This document shows, piece by piece, positions 36,718 to 48,974 of a stretch of 64,000 nt of DNA. Source of the DNA: Monilinia fructicola (taxonomy: Eukaryota > Ascomycota > Leotiomycetes > Helotiales > Sclerotiniaceae). The notes beneath the pieces were generated by a model, which was given only the letters and a program-made list of their open reading frames with translations, made no database searches and was not told the DNA's origin. The stretch is from the NCBI GenBank assembly GCA_008692225.1, contig VICG01000006.1, positions 625,501 through 689,500 of the forward strand, written 5' to 3'. How positions within the stretch are numbered: position 1 is the stretch's first letter; each line of letters begins with the position of its first letter. The position numbers and the translations under genes are program-made.

Positions 36718-38139
36718 ATGGATCAAAGCAACTCCGTTCCTGTGACGGCATGGCCTACATTCAACGAATCCTCGTCGAATTTACCGCCCTACTCAGAAGA
36801 GCCCCCAATTGTGGTATCGTTGCCCCAACGTAACTCTGAATGGTTTGATGATAACGTCACAACTGCTTATCCCCAAAGTCCGCTACAGAGAGAAGATCAC
36901 CTCGCATCATTCTTTCCCACGAACGCAACCCAGGTAGCAACTTCCCAGTTGCCAGCTCAATCCCCAACATCCGCTTACCCACCCACACCGATTTCAAGCC
37001 ATGGGCTTCAGGTGTCAGGATATGAGAGCCAGAGTCATATGAGAAGATCTCCACAGTATTCTGAATATGAGTATGAAGTTCCTGTACCACGTTCGGCGCG
37101 GTTTGAACGTGATTTACAACACGAAATTTTTGGCTCTCCAAGTTCGGTATATGCAGACAATGAGTTGCTTGGCTTTTCTCCCGTCTTTGGAGAGCAATTC
37201 CCTTTCAGCTTGGAATATAAGAACAATGCACGTTTAGGAAATTCCCAATCGCCTCGAATTCAAGCCTCCCTCTTGAGTCTAACTCAATCACCTGCGATGG
37301 GAGGTACATCTGAGCTTTTTCCAGAATTTGACGACATACACTCAAATACAGCCCCACGAACCACCATTCCACAAGCTAATTCCCTACCTCAAAGCCATTC
37401 TGAACAACCTCATATTGAACATTTGCATCCTCAGGGATACCAACAATCACTAGCCCGTCCTAGCTCATCAAAATCGAAACCTCCAACTCGAACCGCAAGA
37501 TCATCATCCATAATCACTGGTCTTGACCAAGGAATTTTCAGAAGCCCAGGTCAACGTCCCCATAACCTACAAAATCTAGACAATTTCTATCCATCCCAAA
37601 AAGACGATAGTAGATTAAGTCGACCCCTCTCCTCAAACAAAGAGCACGTACCTCGACGAAACAGAGCCTCATCCCTAGAAAGAACCTCCGTACCCACCAA
37701 CCCCGACGAAGCCAAAATCTGGGACGCGCGAATGGACGCCGGTCAACCATCCTCCAATCCCATCGAGAAAACCCCCACGTATCAAGAATTTCGACAAATA
37801 TCCCAAAGAGTGGATACCCTTCGTTCCGATCAAATCCCCCTACGCCCTTCTGCCATTTCTCAATACCAACGTTTTGCACCTGACCACAGACCACCGCGCG
37901 AATCAGATTGGAGGTTTGATCCGAAGATGGTGCAAGATATTTATGTAGAGAGATGGAAGATTTCACAAGGCTATGAACATTTGCAGGGGTATCTTAATGA
38001 TCCGAAAGAGGGTATTTATAAGGATCTCAGTTGGGAAGAATGGGTTGAGCTTTACAATTATTTGGGAGAGAGAGATAAGAGGGCAATGGAGAGAGAGATT
38101 ATGCTTGGATTGAAGTCGAATCGGGGGCTGAAAGAGTGA
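36718..38139 (+). CDS. Lineage-specific disordered protein, conserved-looking C-terminus
   Basis: Single-exon ORF of 473 aa starting at the ATG 36718. I do not recognise a family. Residues 1-390 are Ser/Pro/Gln-rich and disordered, with YSEYEYEVPVPRS, a run of SPxxS-type possible phosphosites and an RTARSSS basic patch. The last 80 residues differ: a compact, charged and aromatic region (WRFDPKMVQDIYVERWK, LSWEEWVELYNYLGERDKR) that looks helical and could be a binding module. No signal peptide or membrane segment. Uninterrupted over 1.4 kb, which argues that it is real. The 3' neighbour is another orphan gene. Confidence 0.7.
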   Translation: MDQSNSVPVTAWPTFNESSSNLPPYSEEPPIVVSLPQRNSEWFDDNVTTAYPQSPLQREDHLASFFPTNATQVATSQLPAQSPTSAYPPTPISSHGLQVSGYESQSHMRRSPQYSEYEYEVPVPRSARFERDLQHEIFGSPSSVYADNELLGFSPVFGEQFPFSLEYKNNARLGNSQSPRIQASLLSLTQSPAMGGTSELFPEFDDIHSNTAPRTTIPQANSLPQSHSEQPHIEHLHPQGYQQSLARPSSSKSKPPTRTARSSSIITGLDQGIFRSPGQRPHNLQNLDNFYPSQKDDSRLSRPLSSNKEHVPRRNRASSLERTSVPTNPDEAKIWDARMDAGQPSSNPIEKTPTYQEFRQISQRVDTLRSDQIPLRPSAISQYQRFAPDHRPPRESDWRFDPKMVQDIYVERWKISQGYEHLQGYLNDPKEGIYKDLSWEEWVELYNYLGERDKRAMEREIMLGLKSNRGLKE

Positions 38140-38779
38140 GTTTTAGGGTTCTGGTCGTTGGTGCCTTCATTTCTTTCCCATCTAATATGCCTTTAAATGT
38201 ATTTGATATAGCTATCAAGACGATAGAATGTGGTGGATTTCATTTTGTCATGCAGTCTTTCATCGATGCTTTCCTTTCGCTGATGCCAAATTTTACGTGT
38301 GTTTCCAAGCTGATTGATTGCGTTTGATCTGTGTCCTCTCACCAACCATATCAGGTGTACCCGTTTTAATGATCTAATGGCCTTGCGCTTCTCATATCTG
38401 ATTGTCACATCCATGATCCATTTAGATCAAAGCTACTGGCATATTTCAAACTTCTTCATGTCTTCCTCAACAAGTTTGTTATAGTGTGAGCAAACTAAAA
38501 TTCATCTTAATCTCAACGATAACAAGATATCCTTAGATGAAAAAAGAGTCACATTCATCTATCAAGATCAAGATCATGATCATGATTGTTTGATCACCGG
38601 AAAAATCCATGCCTTTGCTTCTAGATATACAAAAACGTCAATCAAGCGCAGACGATGTATAAAAGCACCCGATAACTCATCTCCTTTCCCACAAATCCCC
38701 ATCTCTTTCTGAAAATAAAGCACACACTTGCCTCGACTTCAAGCCATAATCACTCTCAAGATCAGCGCTACCTCCCACT
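38140..38779. other. Intergenic, no supported gene
   Basis: 640 bp with only short ORFs. ATCAAGATCAAGATCATGATCATGATTG near 38563-38588 is a small palindromic/tandem ATC repeat. It presumably includes the promoter of the gene at 38780. Confidence 0.5.
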
Positions 38780-39517
38780 ATGAACGCCTTCCGCAATCTC
38801 TTTCCTCACCCCTATACCCTTTTTCCTGCTCGCTCTCGTCAATCTAGAACTCGAAGCGGCAATAGGATTAGAAATCCTCGCATTTCTGGCTGGCGTTTTT
38901 ATCGAGAATCGGAGGATTCTTCTCCCCATAGTTCGGGTAATATGCCAGGTGCTTCGAGGAATGCGCCGCGTATACAATTGAGACAGAAACGGAGATCTGG
39001 AGATGATAGGTGGTTTGGGGATGAGGGTTTGGGGGAGAATGATGATAATTATGGGAAAGAGGGTGGAGGGATGTCTGGAAGGGGGAGGGAGGAGGAAGGC
39101 TTTTTGGGAAGGAGTAGGCGTGAAGGGGGGCCGAAGAGGTGGAGTGGATTGGGGATGGATGGGTGTGGGAGGGTAGAGGGTATTTTGAGTCGAGAAAATG
39201 AAAGAGAAAGGGAAAGGGAAACCAAGAGAGAGCTTCAGAGGAGTATCGAAGAAATAATGGATATAAAAGAGAATGTGCTTCGAGAACTAGAGGTGGTGGA
39301 GGATGAATGGAGATGTATCGAGAGGGCTTGGGAGGTACTGGAGGAGAATATGCACATGGACAGGGAAAACAATATGAGAGACAGAGGGTTGAATGGACTG
39401 AGTGAAGACCTGGGGATGTTTGGGAGTAACCGTAATGGAAGGAGATACATAAGGTGGAACGAAGGCATCTGGGAGAATATGGATGTGAATAGTCGGGAGA
39501 TGGGCGGTCTATTCTAA
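38780..39517 (+). CDS. Orphan protein with charged coiled coil
   Basis: Single-exon ORF of 245 aa from ATG 38780. Basic N-terminus (SRQSRTRSGNRIR), Gly/Glu/Arg-rich middle, then a strongly predicted coiled coil from about residue 140 to 200 (NERERERETKRELQRSIEEI, LRELEVVEDEWRC). No recognised domain. A pyrimidine-rich leader with a TATAAAAG-like element at 38658 precedes it, which supports a real transcription unit. Function unknown. Confidence 0.5.
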   Translation: MNAFRNLFPHPYTLFPARSRQSRTRSGNRIRNPRISGWRFYRESEDSSPHSSGNMPGASRNAPRIQLRQKRRSGDDRWFGDEGLGENDDNYGKEGGGMSGRGREEEGFLGRSRREGGPKRWSGLGMDGCGRVEGILSRENERERERETKRELQRSIEEIMDIKENVLRELEVVEDEWRCIERAWEVLEENMHMDRENNMRDRGLNGLSEDLGMFGSNRNGRRYIRWNEGIWENMDVNSREMGGLF

Positions 39518-40288
39518 GCTCTGGGTGGACAGATGGGAATGAACTGAATTTACCTAGGTATCCACTCTCAAGGTGAAAGTTAAACTTTCACTTTCTTGCC
39601 ATCAATATTCCCACATCTCACCTCATCTCATCTCATGAAGATCAATAACACACACCAAGAGAAGAACGACACCGAAACCTCATCTAAACCAACTTCTCCT
39701 ATGGCCCAAACAAAGAAAAAGAAACCAAACGCATCTTACATCACAAGTATGGATATTTATCTCCTCAGACCCAAATCCAAAATAACCTACAGCCTACCAT
39801 CTTCATGCATGGATATTAGGGACACAATTCTTCCGTTCACCTATCATCAACCAATAACTATCAACCATCCATCGATCATCAAACATCAACCCAAAGACTT
39901 CAAACCTCCTCCCTCACCCACCATATCCACCATATGCACAATCCCGACCAATATCCCAAACCACGCACCCTCCCCCCATTGTCAAAAGAAGCAAAAACTC
40001 ACGAGCAAAGGAAAAAGAAAGATACGTTTCGATATATCACATCTCAACCCAGATACATGCCAGGCAGACGACAACATTCCCTTGACAAAAAAATGATCAG
40101 ATCAAGCCACCAGAGGAACTTGAAGATTCCAGGTTGTGATTGTATTTCTTAAATCATTTGTCTATTGGTAGCGTTGTCTTATGTCGTAATTACATTATCC
40201 CATCTGTTCATCAATTGGATCCACACATCATTTCAAACCTCACTTTACTTCACCTCTTTCACTTCAGCCTTTTCATCTTGCAACCTAA

Positions 40289-40326
<38 letters not shown>

Positions 40327-41057
40327 TTCCACTTCCACTTCCATCCATCTCATCCACACTCCAAACCTCCACCCATCCAATCTCATCCCTCATTAATCTC
40401 ATTTCCAAAATTCATTTCTCAGTTCACACTCAGCAATCCTCACCCTCCACACCACAAATAAAAACCCCCAAATTCACCATAACCCTCCTCCATCCATCCA
40501 ATTTGATCCAACCAAGTCCCATCCAGCATCCAACCCTTCCTACGGCCAAACCTCCAAACTTCCACCAAAGCACCTGGCAAGCATCAACCCCAACATCAAT
40601 TATCATGTAACCCTACCACTCAGCACCAGCATCAGCACCGTAAGAAATCCCCAATACGGTTTTGACCTTCAGGATTTCCCTTAAGAGAGTTCTCTCGGAT
40701 GTGGATCATTCGTCTTGTTACAACTACATACCTACCTACCTAATTCCCATTGCAACTTCTCTCACCCACACTTGAAATTTTACTTCAAGGAAAAGGACAA
40801 CTTCAGGAGTGACCATTATCATAAGATCGATATTGTATATTGCAATTTTACAATTTGATCTAGACCGGATATTCGCAGAGAGGTAGAGCGCATCGCATCG
40901 CATCGCATCAGATTTTCAAGTTTTCGATCCAGGTTGTTCAATCGAATCGACTCCCCCTCGCCCCCCCAAAAAACAAAGAGAAAGAAACAAGGAGAAGGGC
41001 AGAAAGAGCTTCCAATAAAACCGTAGAAACTCCAACGACCCAAAGATAAACTCCAAG
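39518..41057. other. Long intergenic / probable 5' UTR region, no supported gene
   Basis: 1.5 kb. A 153-codon ORF starting at ATG 39635 is C/A-rich low complexity and not supported. From 40220 to 40620 the + strand is pyrimidine-rich with CT/CA microsatellites, typical of a fungal promoter and 5' UTR for the gene at 41058. A GCATC tandem lies at 40892-40908. Confidence 0.5.
40291..40326. repeat. (TC)n(AC)n compound microsatellite
   Basis: About 8 TC units directly followed by about 10 AC units in the pyrimidine-rich region upstream of the gene at 41058. Confidence 0.9.
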
Positions 41058-42570
41058 ATGGACTACACCAAGCCCAAACGACAACGCCTCACCCAAGCAA
41101 ACAACCCTTCCGCCTCCCCTCCCCCTCCCAACCCCAAACCCCGCGACCACTCCCCCTCCCAACCAAACTCACCTCTCTCGAATCCTGGAAAGCCGCACGC
41201 TCCAGCTCCACCCCCATCAAACTCCCGGCCCTCGCCCCCCGCCCAGCCCCAACCATCCGATCCGTCTCGACCCCAACCCCCACCATCACCCCCATCAGCG
41301 CTCCCTCTCCCTCTCCCTCGCCTGAACGCGCCCCCGAAGCCAACATCGCGACCGGACCCTCTCCCCCTCTCTCTTCCTCTTCCCCACCAGCTCGCCCCAC
41401 AGCTTCCTATTCCGAACTCCCCGGACTACCCGACAGTCCCGACGTCACCACCCAGGAAACCGACGAAGCCTACCAAAAACTCCGTAAGCCACCTTTCCAT
41501 CCCCCCAACTCATCCCCATCCCCCACCCAAACCCAAACCCAAACCTAACCCCAACCCACGCAGTCCCAACCCCCCCCACACCCCTCCAGCACATCCACCA
41601 AACCCTCAGCAACCCGCTCCAACGACGCACATACGACCAAGGACGACGAATGCAGCTGCCGCGGGAGAAACAAGGCAGAGACCGGGAGGAACTCGCGAGG
41701 GGCTTGAGGGAGGTGCGGGAGGCGATGATTGTTCCCCGGGGGGCGTGGAGGTTGGAGGACGTCTTGGAGGGGCAGATTGAGGGGTTGAGGAGGAAGATTG
41801 AGGGGGTCACGAAGGGGGTGGATATGGGTATGGGTGTGGATGAAGAAGAAGAAGAAGACTTCCTCCACCGGGAAGCATTCAAGGATCCAGAAACGATGGG
41901 CGAGCGCCTAAGCGTCGACTTCGAGTATGCGGGGTCTGGGAGCGAATGCTCAAGTTCTGCTGCTGAAGAAGAAGAAGAAGAAGAAGAAGAAGAGGAACAA
42001 AGATCCAAAAGTCCACATCCCTCCACAGAAACCAAGACGAAAGAACCGGGATCAAACCAAGACGCAGACGAAGCCGCCATCTCAGCCGTGGCGCTGCTGT
42101 CCACTCCCGACGTCATCCCCCCGTCCAAAGACGGACATCCGAGTCCGCACAAAGCAGCAGGCGCGGTCGAGCCTCCCACCCCCCACCCCCCACCCTCCAA
42201 TCCAGACGCAGAAAGCGAGTGCGCGCCCCCCACCCCCGCAAGCGACCTCCTCTTTTCCCCCACCGAGAAATCGCTCAAGGAGATCTGGGAGCGAGACTAT
42301 AGTCCCGATTCTGACACTGATACCGATACCGACACCGACACCGACACCGAAACCAACACCACACCCCAAACCCCAATCCCAATCCCAATCCCAACCGCAC
42401 CCCTCACCGAAATCTGGGAACACCCCACCATCTTACCACCAAGCGACAACCCAAACGAACCCGAACCCAACGAAACAATCTGGCTCAGCACGACCCTAAC
42501 CATGACGATGATCCTCGCAATCATAGCTTGGGTTTGGTTGGGCGCGGGAGGCGAGGGACGGGGCATGTGA
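41058..42570 (+). CDS. Orphan tail-anchored-like protein with Pro-rich head and acidic runs, one frame break
   Basis: Exon 1 is 41058..41483, intron 41484..41563 (80 bp, GTAAGC, branch CCTAAC, GCAG), exon 2 is 41564..42570. The initial frame changes after about 34 codons: one C appears to be missing from the C-rich tract 41152-41160, and with it the reading continues as TKLTSLESWKAARSSS. Corrected length 477 aa. The N-terminus is basic (KPKRQRL), followed by a long Ser/Pro/Thr-rich region. A helical middle segment carries LREVREAMIVPRGAWRLEDVL, then an 11-Glu run and a DT repeat (about 7 units at 42307-42348). The last 30 residues contain one hydrophobic helix (TMTMILAIIAWVWLGA), which suggests a C-terminal membrane anchor. 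Family not recognised. Confidence 0.6.
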
Positions 42571-43195
42571 GGGATGGGGGAGGGAGCGGGTCTGCTGGTT
42601 GCGTGAAGGTGGAAGGGGGTGGTGTCGGTTTTGTGACGACCTGCCTACCCACTTAGGTATTCATGGTAGGGATGGTCGCCGTTTGATCTTTGCTGGATTG
42701 TCATGTGCGGAGTAGCTGAGGATATGCATCGATTTGGGGGAACGAAAAGGGAGGAAGGGAATGATCGAAGGGATGATATGAGGCGAGCAATTTGAATTGA
42801 ATCGAATCAGATACATAAACGTCAAGAAATTAATAATGTGAAAACACAACGCAACCAACTACCCAATTGAATTCAATGAAAAATGTAGAACAGAACTTTT
42901 ATTTAGTCTCTTTTAACTTCTATTTTCCGTTTGATTTCCACTTCCTTGACGGCTTCTCGTCCTTTTATTTTTTTTATGTGATGCTCGTTGACATCCACCA
43001 TGCAAATATGCTCACTCGTACTCATGCTCATGCTCATCATACTCATCATACTCATACCACATTAATCAAACAAGCCAACACAGGGTATCTTCAGCACGCT
43101 GCTACTACTATACCATAAGATTTAATAGCGAAATTACCAGAGCACGCCATCTTTCCTTGTAAGCATTAATCCCATGCGTTCATCCGCACGCTTCG
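42571..43195. other. Intergenic between convergent genes, no gene
   Basis: 625 bp of 3' flank for the orphan gene (+) and CHO2 (-). A CTCAT tandem occurs at about 43015-43060. No supported ORF. Confidence 0.5.
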
Positions 43196-46100
43196 TTATA
43201 CCTTCTCTTCCCCACTAGTAGGTGTATTTGTTCCCTTGGAATGCGACATACTATATGGAGCCTGCGAAATTGTTGGTCAATGTCTCTTCTCTCTAAATGT
43301 GAATGTTTCTTCTCTAATCGAACCGTGTGCGCCGTTTCGATCCGTTCCGTAAAGACCCAGGATAACAGGAAATAATGTGAAATAGAAGTTTCAAGGTAAA
43401 TTAATCGAAAATGGCCACGTCGAGAGACCGTCTGTCGAAAGAAGAGAAATATGAAAAGATTGAAAAGAAATAAATCCTCATCTATCACGAAGTGATGATG
43501 TTGGCCGAGAAAAGTGACCTTGAATGAGCTTGAGAAAATCTGCATACCAGTACCTGCTTCGCATTACAAATTCTCCAGGCCAAATTCCTCACATTTCCAT
43601 CCGCCCTAACAACCTCGGGTGCAAACTCAATTCCGAACATATAATGCACAGCATGTACCACGCGTCTCGGGTATTTTCCATCTCTCGCCACCAACTCTCC
43701 GAAGCTTTCATCTACAGTGTTAGGAGCAATATCCGGATCTCTGTCAAGGCAATTTCGGACTACTGGTAACAAAGCTTGTTCGACAGCGCTGCGAATGAGG
43801 GATTGTGATTGGGTGTTGGCGGAATCAAGAGAGACGTCTAGGTTTGAGTTTTCATCGTCGAACCGGGGGATGCGAATTTCGAAAGGGAGCGAGATGGCCA
43901 TAACATTGTGTTTGCCATCATGATGATAGCGGAACTCGAAAACGCCTTGACTCCAGAAAAGTTTATCACCTTCGAAGAGCATTTCTCCTTCAACGTAATC
44001 TTGTGTCGAACCATCTAGACGTTTTGCACCCGATATAATTTTATCCGAGACGAGTATACCTTTATCTGCTGGCGTGGATTCGTACTCATTAGGAACAGTG
44101 GCTACCCAACGGCCCGCTGAAGAAACTCGAGTTACTTCTCGAGATGCATTGTCAGCTACCATGTATAGACCTACCCAATCAGCTTTGCTGTGTTTTACTG
44201 GTGCCGTCCACTTCACTTTGATTGGAGCGCCATATTCGAAAACGAGAGGTTTGAATTCATCTGTTCGTTCTTGTGGGAAGCGAGCGTTAATTCCTTCCTT
44301 GGATGTTGTACGTTTGTGAATGGCCGAATCAAATGATGTACCCTCAATTGAGACGGAATAATCTCTTGGGTCAAAACCGGCCAGATCTGGTGCAATCCTT
44401 GTCAAAGTTAATCGAGCAGGATACTGGCTGAAGATCGCAGAGGTGTCCCTAAAGATAGTAAAAACACCCGCCGCAAATTTTGGTCTAGCGGCATCCAAGA
44501 ATTCTTCGACGAAATGACCTGTTTCTTCCAGGACTCTGTCAACATTACCATGCCATTTCTTGATCTGAGGCGGCAATGATCTTTTGATACTTTTTGATAG
44601 GCCAGCTTCTGATCGAAGATTTCGGCCATATAACTTCTGCATGTGAGGCTTTTCAACAAATTGAAGGAAAGCAAATGTAAGCGTGTGACTGAGAAGTGCC
44701 AAGAAAAATATAGCTCGACTGCCAGTGATGAAAACCGCTCCCCAAATACCGGCAAGTCCAATGATACGTTCTGGATTATTGAGATATCGATAGATGCCAC
44801 TATAGGTCAGTTTGGGAGCATGATCAAAGAAGAAATCTCCAAAGAACCATCCAAACTCGCCCAAGGATTCATAGATACTTATGGCAGTCCAGATTTGAAG
44901 AGAAACCAAACCAGCACCGAGAACATGTCGCAACAACACAAGTCCATAAGCCCAGTCTGAAGGAACTGAGTACATCTTCCAGGTTGCAGCAATAAAACTC
45001 GCGTAGCACATAGTCATACTCAAGTGATACATTCCTTTCCATTGCCGCCAGGCTTCTTCCGTACTGTCACCATACTTCACAAAGTGTCGTGTCCACATCT
45101 TTTTGTTCGATTGTTGGTCAAGAATGATTCCAAGACCAACGGAGTACCACAAACGCCAGAATATCGCATTGATTACAAACAGTGCCTGGTATAATGGTGT
45201 AGACGGTGTCAAAGCAGTAATAAGGAAGACATAACCTTGCAATAGGAGAACGGAAATGTCCGTGATCCGAAATAAATCAATGTTGCCAAAGCCCATGAGG
45301 TTATGTACCGATAATGGCTGAGTAATATTCAAAGGTGGTGCTTGAGTGGGTGTGGATTCTAAATTATCTTCAAAGCCTTCTCTACTTGATGCTAGTGTAT
45401 TTGCATGATCGAGGTCGCTTGGGCTTGTGCTTTCTTGGTGCTTCCTGGGAGGTGGCGCATTATATGTTTTGTCGATATGAGGGTTCTCTACGATGAGTAG
45501 AAATGCGAATTGAGCCGCATGTGCAATAATGGAGATTGCTAACACGCTATAGCTTGCAGCCATCAATGAGATGCCATAATAACCAGCATACCCAACAGAA
45601 TACATTGGGTGAGGTGCCATTTCGAAAACACCATCAAATGTCAATTCTTGATCGATTAGGTAAAAGAAATCACCCCAGTACCAAGCATAATCTTTGACTA
45701 CTCGATGTGCGTCAAGCTTGACCCAGAGGTTGAACAAAACGAGTATCACCCCGGCGCCCCATCGAAGTACGGACATGGCCAGATTTTCATCGGCTGGTGC
45801 ACCCCCACAAGCAATGGCAAAGAGACAATATGATGTGAAATCACACATTAAAATGAGATCCACCACCCTTCGAAAAACTAACCAAGTATTGTACTCGATC
45901 GGTGCTTCCTCGAATTTGTAGTCTTTTGGTATTTTAGTCTCTAGCTCAGTCTTGATTAAATTGTATAACCATGGTCGAGGATTTTTTCCAGCATTTGGAT
46001 TCTCAAATAGATTCCATTTCTTTGCCCATGCCACTATTCTTCTGTGGTGTGATTGTATATGAAGGAGATATCCAATGCCAACGTTATAGCATCCTCGCCA

Positions 46101-46528
46101 AAATAGAAACAAGACGGCGAATATTGGTCTTTTCAGTGAACTTGGCAACGCGTAAAGTGCTAATATATGGAGGGCAAGTATGACCAAGACAAGTAAATCA
46201 GAGAGATTCTTAGGTTGTCGAGGATCGAGTAATTGAGAAACCATATCATGAGTCTGGGGTACTGTGAATACTGTGGATCCATTAGCCCGAACCTCTCGAC
46301 ATGATAATGGCATATGAAATAGATGGTTGAGTGAGAACCCTTGAACTTACTGGTACCATTGGGCGTTCGGCCATATGTCTTCTTGTCCTTGTCCAGTTTG
46401 AACTCTTCCGCAGGTATCTCGGACCCAGTACCACTAGACTTTACGGGATCCTCATTTGTGGTAGGAACATTATTGTTTCGTTCCCTCAAACCACTCGAAT
46501 CCTGTGCCTTTATAGAAGAAGTACCCAT
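43196..46528 (-). CDS. CHO2: Phosphatidylethanolamine N-methyltransferase Cho2
   Basis: ER membrane enzyme making the first SAM-dependent methylation of phosphatidylethanolamine towards phosphatidylcholine. Exons 46528..46351, 46270..43548 and 43261..43196; introns 80 bp and 286 bp. Product 988 aa, the normal size. After the [10 protein letters not shown] leader, the first junction gives [14 protein letters not shown]. Two PEMT-type membrane domains are visible, each with a GYAGYYG / [12 protein letters not shown] methyltransferase helix and an EN/EK-PH-x-x-K-x-Y motif ([21 protein letters not shown]). A beta-rich cytosolic C-terminal domain follows. The last exon supplies [10 protein letters not shown]...GEEKV, the usual family ending. 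Reading through the last intron instead would end at 43485 with an unrelated tail. No frame breaks in 2.9 kb. Confidence 0.95.
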
Positions 46529-47428
46529 ATTGAATGGGCCTTGCCGTGTTGAAATGGCAATATTAGTATGGTTGAGACGTTGAATATGCCAATTGAAGAA
46601 TGCTGGGCGGTATTGATGACAATATTGTCAGATTGTGATGCTGTAAAGATTGTGAGGAAGGTGGATGTCGGGTTAGCATGTATTTATGTGAATCATATAT
46701 GTATGAATGAACGAGTGGGATGCATGTATGTATATGTTGTCCTCTTTTTTTCTCCATCTGTCAAGTCAAGGTTGTTTGATCCAACGGGTTGACTAGCAGT
46801 TCATGTCTTCCCATGTCTTCCCGTTCCTACTACCCTTTGAGTTCTAGCGGTTTTCCTAGAGAGTGGAGGGGGAGAAGCTTTGACGAATGATATTGAATCG
46901 CACAAAGAATGAGTGAATAATGAACCTGGAATGAATGGTTGGTAGGTCGTTTCAAGGTTAGTTGAAGTATCATGTTCAGTCAGGAAGTACTACATATACT
47001 AGTACAGTAGTATCATGTCATGTAGAGAGAAAAGCTTTTCAAAGCTTTCCTTTCTCTCTCAAGATATGAAAGTCTTGAATTTGTTTGTCACAGCTGGAGG
47101 TATTAGATAGCTGGGGGGAAATAGGATAAGTCGCAATGAGGTCCTTGTAGTTTACCTACCAGGTAGGTAGGTTCTACAAGTAATAAGTAATCGATCAAGA
47201 GATCCATATGGGTGAATGTATGAATGAATCGGGTGTCACTAATCATCATCAGTAACTCGAAACTTGAAGAAAAAGAGCGTGGAGAGGGGATGGACTGATG
47301 CTATCAATTGTATGAATATTTGTATCTACTAGGTGTGTGTAGAAAGAATGGATAATCTCAGACTAATAGAACGATTCGATTCTTTATTTTTCTCTTATTG
47401 TACCTAGGTAAGTTATTATACCTAGGGA

Positions 47429-47432
<4 letters not shown>

Positions 47433-47460
<28 letters not shown>
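47433..47460. repeat. (TA)n microsatellite
   Basis: About 13 TA units inside an AT-rich block that extends to about 47820. Confidence 0.9.
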
Positions 47461-48073
47461 GTATTTACTTATTATTCCAAGGTTAGTATTTATTTATAAT
47501 TTAAGGGGGGGTCGAGTAATTGATATAGCATTCTAATAAGTTTATATTATTCTTCTTCTTTTATTATCTATTTATATTTTATCTTTTTATAAGTATTATT
47601 ATTTTATTTACTTAATCTCATTATTATATATCTATCTCTAGCGATCTATAAATCTAGTAAATACTTATTATATATTATTATTATTATTATTAATAGATAT
47701 AATTTATTTACTCACCTACTTATATAGATATCCTATTAATATTCTATAAAATAGCCATGATTATAAATCTTTCTACTTACTTACGAGTAGGTACCTACCT
47801 ACTACCTACCTACCTAATTAGTCTCTAGTCATTCAACCAATTCTCATCATAGAATTCTATAGAATGATTTCTCATCGTACAGAGTACGTACCTACGGAAT
47901 ACATATATACAGGATGGATATATGGAGACACCAAGCATGGACTGTACTGTACTGTAAGGGTGCTGTATTCCACAGTATGCATGCAATCCAACCGGACATA
48001 CGAATTGACATGTGATACCCCCTCTCTCAAAAAGAGTTAAAGACCCCCAGCCATCAATAATATGTACGGAGTA

Positions 48074-48324
48074 CTTGGCGTTGTTTTGGGTCAATGCCGG
48101 GCTAAAAATCTACAAAATAGTATATCTTTTAAATTCTTTTTTATATATTATAAAACTTCCATTTTTAAGAATTTAAATATACTAGACGTTTATTTTTTAA
48201 CTTAATAATACTATAAAGCATTATTTATAATTTTTAATAGATTTATTAATTTATTATAATTTTTTAAAATAAGTTCTATTTTTAGTTAATTTTTAGCCTA
48301 GCATTAACCCAAAACAATACTAAG
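48074..48324. mobile_element. MITE-like element, copy 1
   Basis: About 251 bp, flanked by TA on both sides, AT-rich and non-coding. Its left end CTTGGCGTTGTTTTGGGTC... is the intact terminal repeat. Its right end reads as the same repeat with several C-to-T / G-to-A transitions (CTAGCATTAACCC in place of CCGGCATTGACCC). The size, TA flanks and terminal inverted repeats fit a non-autonomous Tc1/mariner-type element; no transposase is encoded. Confidence 0.75.
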
Positions 48325-48373
48325 TAATAATAAGAAAGTAAATAAATAAATAAATAAATAAATATAGTATATA

Positions 48374-48633
48374 CTTAATATTGTTTAGATCTGGGTCTAT
48401 GCCGGGCTAAAAATCTACAAAATAGTCTCTATATCTTTTAAATTCTTTTTTATATATTATAAAACTTCCATTTTGAAGAATTTAAATATACTAAACGTTT
48501 TTTTTTAAGTTAATAATACTACAAAGCTTTATTTATAATTTTTAGATCGATTCGTTGATTTATTATAATTTTTTAAAATAAATTCCGTTTTCAGTTAATT
48601 TTTAGCCCGGCATTGACCCAAAACAACGCCAAG
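48374..48633. mobile_element. MITE-like element, copy 2, same orientation
   Basis: About 260 bp, 50 bp downstream of copy 1 and clearly homologous along its whole length (for example AAAATCTACAAAATAGT and ATATATTATAAAACTTCCAT in both). The right end is intact and perfectly complementary, over about 39 nt including the flanking GTAC, to the left end of copy 1. The left end is altered (CTTAATATTG plus a small insertion). TA flanks. Between the copies lies an AAAT repeat (48340-48362). Confidence 0.75.
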
Positions 48634-48974
48634 TACATGATGTGATTTCCCATGCACCTACCAGGATGCCATAGACATCCATGGATCCATGCATTCTGGA
48701 AAAGTTTAATCCTTTCTGCCATCCTTGACCGCCCGACTCTTCTATGTGGGGAGGCTTTGAGAGACGGAGAAGGTTCTTGGGAGGTGGAGATGGATTGGGA
48801 GAGAGAGACAGGAAATATAAGATGAGAAGATTTGAAACTCCTACTACAGTATACTACAGTATGTGCATAAGGCTTGGTTCGACGGAAAGTTCCGGTTTTA
48901 CCCACCTGTATTGCTTTATCATCCACGTTTTATGATCGGTCATATTGTTTATCTGTATGGATGGTTCTGCAGAT

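Noticed and set aside
39635..40096. 153-codon + strand ORF with Lys/Pro/Ser-rich product
   Set aside because: C/A-rich low complexity, no motif, and the track start is a TTG; it lies in what looks like a promoter/UTR region.
41089..42423. Minus-strand Gly/Val/Ser-rich ORFs
   Set aside because: Mirror frames of the Pro-rich, repeat-containing gene at 41058-42570.
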